From assembly GCA_003225555.1 (NCBI GenBank), contig QIAM01000022.1, positions 1 through 64,000 on the forward strand: DNA of 64,000 nt, given 5' to 3'. The notes under the pieces are model-generated. The model saw only the letters and a list, made by a program, of their open reading frames with translations. It was not told the DNA's origin and ran no database searches. Of the stretch, positions 23,144-30,971 are shown one piece after another. The DNA comes from Acidobacteriota bacterium. Its GTDB lineage: Bacteria; Acidobacteriota; Terriglobia; Terriglobales; Acidobacteriaceae. Within the stretch, counting starts at the first letter, position 1. Each line of letters begins with the position of its first letter. Made by a program: the position numbers and the translations under genes.

Positions 23144-25993
23144 TTACGTCTGCTTGACGTAATAAGCCGCTTCGACGGGCCGCACTACACGCGGAATCCA
23201 CAAAGGACGCCGCAGGCCACCGGGGCCCGGACCCGGGCGGGCCAGGGCCTTCCATCGTTGATAGACGGCGTGAGAGAGATGCGTGTCGACGAAAATGTCG
23301 CCGTAGCGGTCCTCAGGGCTCGCTCGTTCAACCCGCACCATCTGGTGCCAGCAGTGCATGCCGCTGATGGGGTCAGGATGCACGGGGAATGTGATGTCCT
23401 GATGCACTCCGGCATCGCTCCACCAGATTCGCTTCGTGTCCGGGTCGGCGCTCTCGTAGGCTTTCACGCCTGAGACTTGCCGCATCTTCCACTGGCCCTT
23501 GCCGACTTCTTTCAAGTCGACCCATGCGCTCGACATGCGCTCAACCTTCTCGTCTTCGTTGATGCGCCAGCGCCCGAGGTGGTGCGAGCAGGCGACGACG
23601 CCGGGGGTCAATCCTTCTGTTACCCAGGCGTGCAGCACGAAGTAGCCAATTTCAGTGTGAACCTTCAGCAAGTCACCGGCGCCGATGTTGCTCAGTCTCT
23701 TGGCGTCGACCGGATTTACCCACAACGGATTCTTATGGGAGATTTCGTACAAGAACTTGGCATTGCCGGACCGGGTGTGGATCAGGTTCGGCAGACGGAA
23801 AATGGGCAGCAAGGTATATACGTCTCCCTGCGCATCCTTGGGCCACTCGACAACGGGCATGTGCTGCGGGTCGAAGTCTTCTTCGGGACTGCCCAGAGAC
23901 GCGGATTGCGCCGAACGGTGAATGTGGCTGCGGTAGTACTCGGGAAGAGTAAACTCCGGCCACTTCCAGTCGGCCATTGTTTTTGAGAACAGCTCCAGCT
24001 TCCGCGAGGGTGTCTTGTAGCCGACGACTGCCTTGCCCTCGATCATCACTCCTACGGGCTTGCTTTCTTTTGTGATCACGCCACCCGCATCAACTTGGGA
24101 CCCCGCTAGATCCTCGGTGGATAGCGGCTTCTCGTTGAGTTTGTACACATCGCCCGGCACTTCGAAAGCCCCGTACTTGCGCATGTATTCGAGCGGTGTC
24201 AGACCTTCTTTCTCGGCGGCATCGGGCAATCCGGGAACAGAATTTTCGAAGATCCAGCCGTAGTATTCGTCCACAGTGAGCTTCTGCCCGGGCCGATAGG
24301 GAGATTCGAACCACTGCCGGATGCCCATCGACCCATCGGGATCGATCGCCCATGACAGATTGATCCAGAACTCATCTTCTTCCCAGACTTCGCCGGGATT
24401 GGCCTGATACGTGTATTCGAATTTCTCTCCAGCTCTCTCGCGCAGAGTGCGAAGAACGGGCTGACGGAATCCGATCCACTTGCCGGCGTGCGTCTCCTGG
24501 CTCATCAGGTCGTGACGCTCAGAGCTGAACCCCATGGGCAGAACGTAGTCGGCGAACCATGCCGTTTCGCTCCATGTGGGAGTGAGCGCGGCGTGCAGGC
24601 CGACTTTCTCCTCGTCGCGCAGCATCTCGATCCACGAGAATCCGTCGGGATAGGTCCAGACTGGGTTGAATACTCGGGTGAAGTAGGCTTCCAGCCGTCC
24701 GCGGCCTTCTTTCAAGAAATGGGGCAGCAGGAATGACATCTCGTGCGTGCAGAGCGGCCACTCCGGCGGATAGAGCAGCTCGTTCCAGCTCTTCTGCGGT
24801 GGAGGCACCTTGAACGGTCGGGGAACAAACTTGTTCCACGAATTCAGGTTGTGTCCGCCCTCCGTTCCAACCGACCCGGTGAGCACGTGCAACAGCAAGA
24901 GGGCGCGCGCCGGTTGCCACCCTCCCAGGTTGCCGGACGCGGCGCCACGCCACAGGTGCGAGGCAAAGCGACTTCCGGCAGTGGCGATCTCGCGTGCGAG
25001 CTTGACCACAGTTTCTGCTTTGACTCCGCTTTCTTTCTCCGCGAACTCGGGAGTAAAGCGAGAGTAGTGTTTCTTCAAGGCCTCGATGACAGCCTCGAAC
25101 GGCTGACCCTTGGCGCGGAATCCATCGGCTTCCAGTTCTTCCCAATTCGTCCAAGTCCTAACGAAGGCGGAATTGAAGCGGTTCTCATCGAGAATCACTT
25201 TGGCCATGGCCAGAAGGACCGCTGCCTCGGTGCCGGGATAAGTCGGCAACCAGTAGTCGGCCATGCTAGCCGTGTTCGAAAGCCGGGGATCCATAACGGC
25301 TAGCTTTGCGCCGGCCATTTTTCCATCGATGATGCGCTGCGCGTGCGGATTGAAGTAATGTCCGGATTCCAGGTGGGCGGACAGCAGCAAGATGAACCGC
25401 GCGTTCGCGTGGTCCGGCGACGGCCGGTCGGCGTAGTGCCAGAGCAAATATCCGAGACGCGCAGAGGAGGAGCAAACGTTGGTGTGAGAGTTGTGACCGT
25501 CGATGCCCCAGGCCTGCAGCGTGCGCTCCATGATGAAATCGTGTCCGGGCCGGCCGACGTGATACATGACTTCTTCGCCGCGTCCTTCCTGGAATGCTTT
25601 GCGAATTCGGCTGCCGAAAGTATCGAGCACCTCATCCCAGGAGATGCGCGCCCACTTGCCGCCGCCCCTTGGCCCGGTGCGTTTCATGGGATAGAGAACG
25701 CGGTCAGGATCATGAATCTGATTGATCGTCGCCGGACCCTTGGCACAAAGCCGTCCGCGGCTGGCGGGGTGTTTGGGATTGCCCTCGAACTTCGCAACCT
25801 GCCCCGTCTCCTTGTCGACGTAAGCCAGAAGCCCGCAGGCAGATTCGCAATTGAAGCAAATCGTAGGAACAAGCTGATAGTGCTTCTCGACGCGACGAGG
25901 CCAAGCCTGGGGATCGTATTCAACCCAGTCATCCCACTTCTCGACCGGCGGACAAAACGACAGGTGGCTGCCGTCGCGTTTGAAATCAGTCAT
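23144..25993 (-). CDS. Molybdopterin oxidoreductase catalytic subunit (CISM family, SoeA/PsrA-like)
   Basis: The 949-residue protein starts with a [4Fe-4S] motif (Cys46, Cys49, Cys53, Cys83: CFNCESACG ... GRLCAKGP), followed by the bis-MGD domains of the DMSO-reductase superfamily. Cys174 in HTNVCSSSARLG is placed as the Mo ligand, as in thiosulfate/polysulfide reductases and sulfite-oxidising SoeA. There is no Tat signal, so it is probably cytoplasmic, again like SoeA. The partner gene encoding an FeS/NrfD fusion ends 22 bases upstream in the same operon. With a persulfide dioxygenase gene nearby, sulfite oxidation is my preferred guess; polysulfide, thiosulfate or another oxoanion cannot be excluded. 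Confidence 0.85.
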   Translation of the reverse strand: MTDFKRDGSHLSFCPPVEKWDDWVEYDPQAWPRRVEKHYQLVPTICFNCESACGLLAYVDKETGQVAKFEGNPKHPASRGRLCAKGPATINQIHDPDRVLYPMKRTGPRGGGKWARISWDEVLDTFGSRIRKAFQEGRGEEVMYHVGRPGHDFIMERTLQAWGIDGHNSHTNVCSSSARLGYLLWHYADRPSPDHANARFILLLSAHLESGHYFNPHAQRIIDGKMAGAKLAVMDPRLSNTASMADYWLPTYPGTEAAVLLAMAKVILDENRFNSAFVRTWTNWEELEADGFRAKGQPFEAVIEALKKHYSRFTPEFAEKESGVKAETVVKLAREIATAGSRFASHLWRGAASGNLGGWQPARALLLLHVLTGSVGTEGGHNLNSWNKFVPRPFKVPPPQKSWNELLYPPEWPLCTHEMSFLLPHFLKEGRGRLEAYFTRVFNPVWTYPDGFSWIEMLRDEEKVGLHAALTPTWSETAWFADYVLPMGFSSERHDLMSQETHAGKWIGFRQPVLRTLRERAGEKFEYTYQANPGEVWEEDEFWINLSWAIDPDGSMGIRQWFESPYRPGQKLTVDEYYGWIFENSVPGLPDAAEKEGLTPLEYMRKYGAFEVPGDVYKLNEKPLSTEDLAGSQVDAGGVITKESKPVGVMIEGKAVVGYKTPSRKLELFSKTMADWKWPEFTLPEYYRSHIHRSAQSASLGSPEEDFDPQHMPVVEWPKDAQGDVYTLLPIFRLPNLIHTRSGNAKFLYEISHKNPLWVNPVDAKRLSNIGAGDLLKVHTEIGYFVLHAWVTEGLTPGVVACSHHLGRWRINEDEKVERMSSAWVDLKEVGKGQWKMRQVSGVKAYESADPDTKRIWWSDAGVHQDITFPVHPDPISGMHCWHQMVRVERASPEDRYGDIFVDTHLSHAVYQRWKALARPGPGPGGLRRPLWIPRVVRPVEAAYYVKQT

Positions 25994-26015
25994 CGACCAA
26001 TCTCCATGCTCATTC

Positions 26016-27545
26016 CTAGCTGTTGGGCACGCTCTGTCCCGCCATCACGAAACACCATTCGAAAATCAGAAGACCTGCTAAAGCGAAAACGCCAGCGAGT
26101 CCCACGACTAACCGACTCGATATGTTCATCAACAGGAGGAGCACGGGGAGTATCCCACCAATGCCGACCGCACCAACCCAGAATGGCAGACGAAAGGGCC
26201 CATGCGTGATCAGGCGGGCGGCGCAGCTTGCATTGTCGGTCGTGTGAGGCATGATGACCTCGCCGAGCACCATGAGCAAGTGCAGGCTCTGGCACATGAG
26301 CAGCACGAGCGCCGATGTCGAAGTTACGGCCGGACTGCCACCGCCGAACCTTCCGGGAAGCAGCGCCAGCACCGCCGCTCCGCACAGCAAGGTTTGTACG
26401 ATCAGATGCACCGGTAGAAGCGGCGTCTGCCACAGGTCGCGTCCCTCGCACTGTCCGAAGAGAAACGCGGTGTACATTGCTGCAAGAAAGCCAACCAACA
26501 CGGTGGGCCAGAGCAGGACCGACGCAATCGTGGAATAACCCGTGACCACGCCCAGCCAGAAGACTCCGCACAGGGCGCTGTAGGCAATCAGGATGAAAGC
26601 GCCACGCGCCAGCCATGACTTGCTTTGCGGTCTAAATACGACGCGCAGGAACCGTTCCTTATGGTCCAGATCCCAAACCAGAAGTACGGTTGTCAGTGCA
26701 GTGAAGAGCAGTGCAATCGTGGATAGCGCAATGTCTCGAATGCGGTCTTCGGACATTCTGCCCAAAGCCATCGCAATTGCCGGGACGGCCAGTACGCCCG
26801 ATCCGATCGACTTCGTCCAGCAATAAGCCGGTACTTGCCACGCCCATGGGCGCGCGTGAGAAACGTCATACGCCGCCAAGGCGCTCTTTTGCAGCAGCGG
26901 GCTGTCGATGGGATACATCGCGCCGCCGCCGTGCACGGTCTCGTTCCGCTGCGACCACATATACATGGATTCATGCCGGGCCGCCGTGGGGACGATTGCG
27001 CTTTCGTCGGCGTCGATGTAATAGAGCTTCGGTCTCGTGCCCTGTTCGGGTTTGCGGACGCGCACAGTTTCACGGGCGAGAAGTTGAGCAATCTCTCCAT
27101 TGCATTCGTCCAAATCTCCCGCGATGATGGCGTGCTCCGGACAGACCACAACGCAGGAGGGTTCCAAGCCGACTTCAGTCCGATGTGCGCAATAATGGCA
27201 CTTGGCGGCCGTCCCTTCGTCCGGATCGATATAAATCGAGTCATAGGGACAGGCCTGCATGCAGGCTTTGCAGCCAATACATCGTTCGGAACTGAAGTCG
27301 ACAATGCCATCCTTGCGCTGGTACATCGCGGTCACGGGACAGATCGTTACGCAGGGAGGATTCTCGCAGTGGTTGCAGCGCGTAACCTGAAAGACGCGCC
27401 GCGTATTGGGAAACTCGCCCTTCTCCACATACTTGACCCAGGTGCGATTGACGGTCAGCGGTACGTGGTTTTCCGTCTTGCACGCTACCGTGCAGGCGTG
27501 GCAACCGATGCACTTGCGGTTATCAATGATGAATCCGTATCTCAT
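26016..27545 (-). CDS. Fused four-cluster ferredoxin (PsrB/NrfC) and NrfD/PsrC membrane subunit
   Basis: Residues 1-190 carry four Cys quartets typical of CISM electron-transfer subunits (CIGCHACTVAC; CNHCENPPCVTICP; CIGCKACMQACP; CHYC ... CVVVCP). Residues about 235-505 form eight or so membrane helices of the NrfD type (LLVWDLDHKERFLRVVFRP, LHLLMVLGEVIMPH). These are usually two proteins (B and C); here one 509-residue chain joins them with a 40-residue linker. It would pass electrons between the molybdoenzyme and the quinone pool. It is first in the operon and divergent from the PilZ gene. No Tat signal, so the FeS part is cytoplasmic, consistent with the catalytic partner. Confidence 0.88.
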   Translation of the reverse strand: MRYGFIIDNRKCIGCHACTVACKTENHVPLTVNRTWVKYVEKGEFPNTRRVFQVTRCNHCENPPCVTICPVTAMYQRKDGIVDFSSERCIGCKACMQACPYDSIYIDPDEGTAAKCHYCAHRTEVGLEPSCVVVCPEHAIIAGDLDECNGEIAQLLARETVRVRKPEQGTRPKLYYIDADESAIVPTAARHESMYMWSQRNETVHGGGAMYPIDSPLLQKSALAAYDVSHARPWAWQVPAYCWTKSIGSGVLAVPAIAMALGRMSEDRIRDIALSTIALLFTALTTVLLVWDLDHKERFLRVVFRPQSKSWLARGAFILIAYSALCGVFWLGVVTGYSTIASVLLWPTVLVGFLAAMYTAFLFGQCEGRDLWQTPLLPVHLIVQTLLCGAAVLALLPGRFGGGSPAVTSTSALVLLMCQSLHLLMVLGEVIMPHTTDNASCAARLITHGPFRLPFWVGAVGIGGILPVLLLLMNISSRLVVGLAGVFALAGLLIFEWCFVMAGQSVPNS

Positions 27546-27737
27546 GAATGGGTCGGGTTGGAGGAGGTTGGCCCATCCACATTAACAAAGGAATCACATC
27601 TCTGCTTGTTGGAATTGGGTCCGAGGTTCCAAACCTGGTTCTGCAAGCTCCATCTTTGCAATCGTTTAAAGCTGTTTGTACTGCTGTCGATAGATCATTA
27701 GACCTTCGTAATTTGAATCAACAGTGAGGAGAAGCCG

Positions 27738-28028
27738 ATGATCAGGAAAATGTCAGCTTCCCCAAACACGCGCCGTTGGCCTCGCCTTCCTGTCGAAATA
27801 CCAGTCCGCGTCGTCACCGCGAAAGGCTTTTCCACAACTGTAGTGGAAGGTCGCGGAACTGAAATTAGTGAGGGCGGGATGGTTCTGTATGCGGGAATCC
27901 TGCTCAATCCCGGCGACCTGCTGGAAATCGAGTTCGACATGCCCACCCATTCACGGATGACAGCTATTGTTCGCTCCAAAACTGGTTTCTGCTTCGGCCT
28001 GGAGTTTATTGCGCCGTTGCCCGCTTAA
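27738..28028 (+). CDS. Single-domain PilZ protein (c-di-GMP binding)
   Basis: This small protein (96 residues) starts at ATG 27738 with GAGGAG six bases before it. It shows the two PilZ ligand motifs: the arginine motif near the N-terminus (RRWPRLPVEIPVRV) and the second motif as TEISEGGMVL, where the family consensus is (D/N)xSxxG, so the first position is Glu. The body (GDLLEIEFDMP ... AIVRSKTGFCFGLEF) fits the PilZ beta barrel. PilZ proteins sense c-di-GMP and act on partners. It lies between the divergent CISM operon and the CstB-like gene, 93 bases ahead of the latter. Whether it controls either is unknown. Confidence 0.85.
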   Translation: MIRKMSASPNTRRWPRLPVEIPVRVVTAKGFSTTVVEGRGTEISEGGMVLYAGILLNPGDLLEIEFDMPTHSRMTAIVRSKTGFCFGLEFIAPLPA

Positions 28029-28121
28029 CTTTGCCCCGCGTCACTCTTCTCCTGTAGCACCGCTTAGGCATAGCAAAAGCTGAAAACTTGTTCTAGCATT
28101 CCTTGCTGGCGAGGAACGGTC

Positions 28122-29513
28122 ATGTATTTCGAACAGTTTTACTTGGGCTGCCTGGCGCATGCGTCCTACATGCTGGCCTCCGAAGGCGAGGGGGTAGTCG
28201 TGGATCCCCAGCGCGATGTCGAAATGTATCTTACGGCGGCTGAGCAACATGGAGTCACGATCCGTCATGTCTTTGAAACGCATCTCCACGCGGATTTTGT
28301 GTCGGGGCATCGGGAGCTGGCGGCGCGCACTGGCGCCAAAATCTATATTGGCGCCGAGGCCGAGGCCACGTTTCCTCATGTTCCAGTGCACGACGGTTTT
28401 GAATTGACGGTTGGCGAGCTCTCGCTGCGAGTGCTCGCGACTCCGGGCCATACGCCGGAGAGCATCTGCCTAGTGATCACCGATCACGAAAAGTCGGGAC
28501 TGCCCTGGGGAGTCCTGACGGGGGATACGCTTTTTCTGGGGGACGTAGGCCGTCCCGACTTGTCGAAGAAGTGCACGCCTCCGCAGCTTGCCGGAATGCT
28601 CTACGACAGTTTGCACGACCACCTGCTCAAGCTCGCCGACGATGTGCTGGTTTATCCGGCTCACGGAGCCGGTTCATTGTGCGGCCGGAACATGCGCGCC
28701 GAGCGTTCTTCGACGATTGGTACCGAACGCTTGACTAACTACGCTTTGCAGGTCAAGAGCAAGGAAGAATTTGTGACGCAACTGACCAGCCATCTGCAGG
28801 CGCGTCCCGAGTATTTCCTGCAGGACGCCGAGATCAACCGCACCGGAGCAGCAGCACTTTCTGATCTTCCGGCGTTACGCGCCATCGAGCCCGCCGAACT
28901 GAAGATCATGTTGGAGAACGGCGAAACCGCGCTCGACGTTAGACCTGGTGAGGAGTTCGCCGCTGGGCATGTGCCCGGCTCAGTCAACATTGCGCTTTCA
29001 GGTCAGTTCGCAACCTGGGCCGGCACAGTCCTTGGCCTGAAGGCACATCCGGTACTCATCGCCGGATCAGAGCAGGAGTTGTCGGAAGCGCGAATCCGGT
29101 TGGCACGGGTTGGCATTGAGGAATTGGACGGGCATCTTTCCGGAGGCGTTGCGGCCTGGAAAGAGGCCGGACTTTCGCTGAGCACCATTCGCCAAGTTAC
29201 AGCAACCGGGCTAAGTGAGCAGATCGGGATGCGGCATCTGCAAGTGCTTGATGTCCGCCGCGAGCCGGAGTGGGAGGCTGGGCACATTGAGACTGCGGTG
29301 TGGTGGCCGCTCGATAACTTCAAGGTCTCGCCTCCGGAAATTGACCGGGATGCGCCGTTCGCGGTCCACTGCAAGGGCGGTTACCGCAGCATGATCGCTT
29401 GCAGCTTGCTGCAGCGCGCCGGCTTCCACAATGTCACCAATGTTGTGGGCGGATTCGATGCCTGGCAGCAGGCAAAACTGCCAGTCGTCCGCGAAAAGCC
29501 CGTAGGCGCATGA
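28122..29513 (+). CDS. Persulfide dioxygenase-rhodanese fusion, CstB-like
   Basis: Residues 1-250 are a metallo-beta-lactamase-fold non-heme iron persulfide dioxygenase (ETHE1 family): THLHADFVSGH (His54, His56, Asp58), ATPGHTPES (His110), LTGDTLFLGDVGRPDL and YPAHGAGS. Residues 255-350 are a rhodanese domain without the active Cys (VLIAGSEQEL in its place). Residues 365-460 are a second rhodanese with Cys417 in VHCKGGYRS. Dioxygenase + pseudo-rhodanese + active rhodanese is the arrangement of Staphylococcus CstB, which turns thiol persulfides into thiosulfate/sulfite. The site GAGGAA lies five bases before ATG. It sits beside a SoeA-like operon that could take up sulfite. Confidence 0.9.
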   Translation: MYFEQFYLGCLAHASYMLASEGEGVVVDPQRDVEMYLTAAEQHGVTIRHVFETHLHADFVSGHRELAARTGAKIYIGAEAEATFPHVPVHDGFELTVGELSLRVLATPGHTPESICLVITDHEKSGLPWGVLTGDTLFLGDVGRPDLSKKCTPPQLAGMLYDSLHDHLLKLADDVLVYPAHGAGSLCGRNMRAERSSTIGTERLTNYALQVKSKEEFVTQLTSHLQARPEYFLQDAEINRTGAAALSDLPALRAIEPAELKIMLENGETALDVRPGEEFAAGHVPGSVNIALSGQFATWAGTVLGLKAHPVLIAGSEQELSEARIRLARVGIEELDGHLSGGVAAWKEAGLSLSTIRQVTATGLSEQIGMRHLQVLDVRREPEWEAGHIETAVWWPLDNFKVSPPEIDRDAPFAVHCKGGYRSMIACSLLQRAGFHNVTNVVGGFDAWQQAKLPVVREKPVGA

Positions 29514-29586
29514 GCAGTAATCTAGTTCTGCGGTCCGAATCTAAAACGCGTGCACGACGTAGACCCTCAAGCGTGGAGCCTCCTCA

Positions 29587-30462
29587 ATGAAAGCTGGCAA
29601 GCTGGCTAAAGCCTACCGTGTCGATCGCGGAAAGCACTTCCGCCTGAAAGACTTTGACCCGGCGGATACGGCGGGTTGGCAGTCCAAGGAACTTGCCGAA
29701 GAAGCGTTGATCGAGCACAAGGACCGCACCGCGGCATTGCAGGCCAAGCTCTACGCGCAGGATCGGTGGTCCTTGCTTCTAATCTTTCAGGCGATGGACG
29801 CCTCCGGGAAGGACGGCGCGATCAAGCACGTTATGTCGGGCGTCAATCCGCAGGGTTGCCAGGTGTACTCCTTCAAGCAGCCGTCGCCGCAAGAGCTGCA
29901 ACACGATTTTCTCTGGCGCACGACCATGTGTCTGCCTGAGCGTGGTCACATCGGTATCTTCAATCGGTCGTATTACGAAGAGGTGCTCGTCGTCCGGGTC
30001 CATCCTGAGTTGTTGAAGAACGAGCAAATTCCAGACGAGCTCGTTACGAAGCACTTGTGGCACGAACGCTTCGAGGACATTCGATGCTTTGAGCAGCACA
30101 TGGCGAGGAACGGCACCGTGATTCGCAAATTCTTCCTCCATCTCTCGAAGAAGGAACAGAAGAAACGCTTTCTTGCGCGCCTGGAAGAGCCCGAGAAAAA
30201 CTGGAAATTCTCCCCCGGGGACGTACAGGAGCGACGGTGCTGGGACGACTACCAGAACGCCTACGAAGACATGATTCGTAACACCGCCACGGAAGGCGCG
30301 CCATGGTACGTTGTGCCTGCCGACAACAAATGGTTTACACGCCTCGTGCTCTCGGAGGTGATTGTCCACACGCTTGAGGAAATGAAGCTCTCCTACCCGA
30401 AAATCGACGCGGACAAGCGTAAGGAAGTGGACGCGGCTAAGAAGCAGTTATTGAAAGAGTGA
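29587..30462 (+). CDS. ppk2: Polyphosphate kinase 2
   Basis: The 291-residue protein uses polyphosphate to phosphorylate nucleotides. It has the PPK2 Walker A (FQAMDASGKDGAIKH, residues 68-80), the Walker B/lid region (GIFNRSYYEEVLVVRVHP, 124-140) and the basic DDYQNAYEDMI helix. Length and the single-domain form fit the one-domain PPK2 group, some members of which act on both AMP and ADP; the exact class is not clear by eye. Genes on both sides point the same way but show no functional tie. A GGAG site lies about nine bases before ATG. Confidence 0.92.
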   Translation: MKAGKLAKAYRVDRGKHFRLKDFDPADTAGWQSKELAEEALIEHKDRTAALQAKLYAQDRWSLLLIFQAMDASGKDGAIKHVMSGVNPQGCQVYSFKQPSPQELQHDFLWRTTMCLPERGHIGIFNRSYYEEVLVVRVHPELLKNEQIPDELVTKHLWHERFEDIRCFEQHMARNGTVIRKFFLHLSKKEQKKRFLARLEEPEKNWKFSPGDVQERRCWDDYQNAYEDMIRNTATEGAPWYVVPADNKWFTRLVLSEVIVHTLEEMKLSYPKIDADKRKEVDAAKKQLLKE

Positions 30463-30501
30463 CACCCGATCAGTTTGAATCTACGTTGGAGGATTACCCC
30501 T

Positions 30502-30891
30502 ATGAAGAAAGCACCCGCTAAAAGCAACGCCGTTCCTACGAACATAGACGAATACCTTGCGGACGTTCCCGAACCCGCACGCACCACCCTGAACAAGATT
30601 CGCGCGACGATTCGATCTGCTGTTCCATCGGAGGCTACAGAGACCATTAGCTATCGGATTCCGACGTTCAAGTACAAAGGAGGGCTGGTGGCTTTCGCCG
30701 CATTTTCTAAGCACTGCAGTCTGTTCCCTATGAGTTATGCCGTGATTAGGGAGTTCAACCAGGAACTCAAGGACTACCACACATCCAAAGGGACAATCCA
30801 ATTTCCCGTCGACAAGCCTTTGCCGGCCGTTCTGGTGAAAAAAATGGTGAAGGCACGGATCGCGGAGAACGAACGCAAGAGTCAGCGTTGA
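30502..30891 (+). CDS. DUF1801 (YdhG-like) protein
   Basis: The start is fixed at ATG 30502 by a GGAGG site ten bases upstream; the open frame extends 27 bases farther but without support. The 129-residue soluble protein has the DUF1801 pattern: NIDEYLADVPEPARTTLNKI, ATETISYRIPTFKYKGG and FSKHCSLFPMS. The family is widespread, small and of unclear function (related to an iron-chaperone-like fold). It starts 39 bases after ppk2, so co-transcription is likely. Confidence 0.85.
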   Translation: MKKAPAKSNAVPTNIDEYLADVPEPARTTLNKIRATIRSAVPSEATETISYRIPTFKYKGGLVAFAAFSKHCSLFPMSYAVIREFNQELKDYHTSKGTIQFPVDKPLPAVLVKKMVKARIAENERKSQR

Positions 30892-30971
30892 TTATTGTCG
30901 GCTCGTTGCAGCAGACGGTCTTCGGCAGTACCATTACCACTTGCCCAATTCTTCCCCGGAGAACACCGAAC

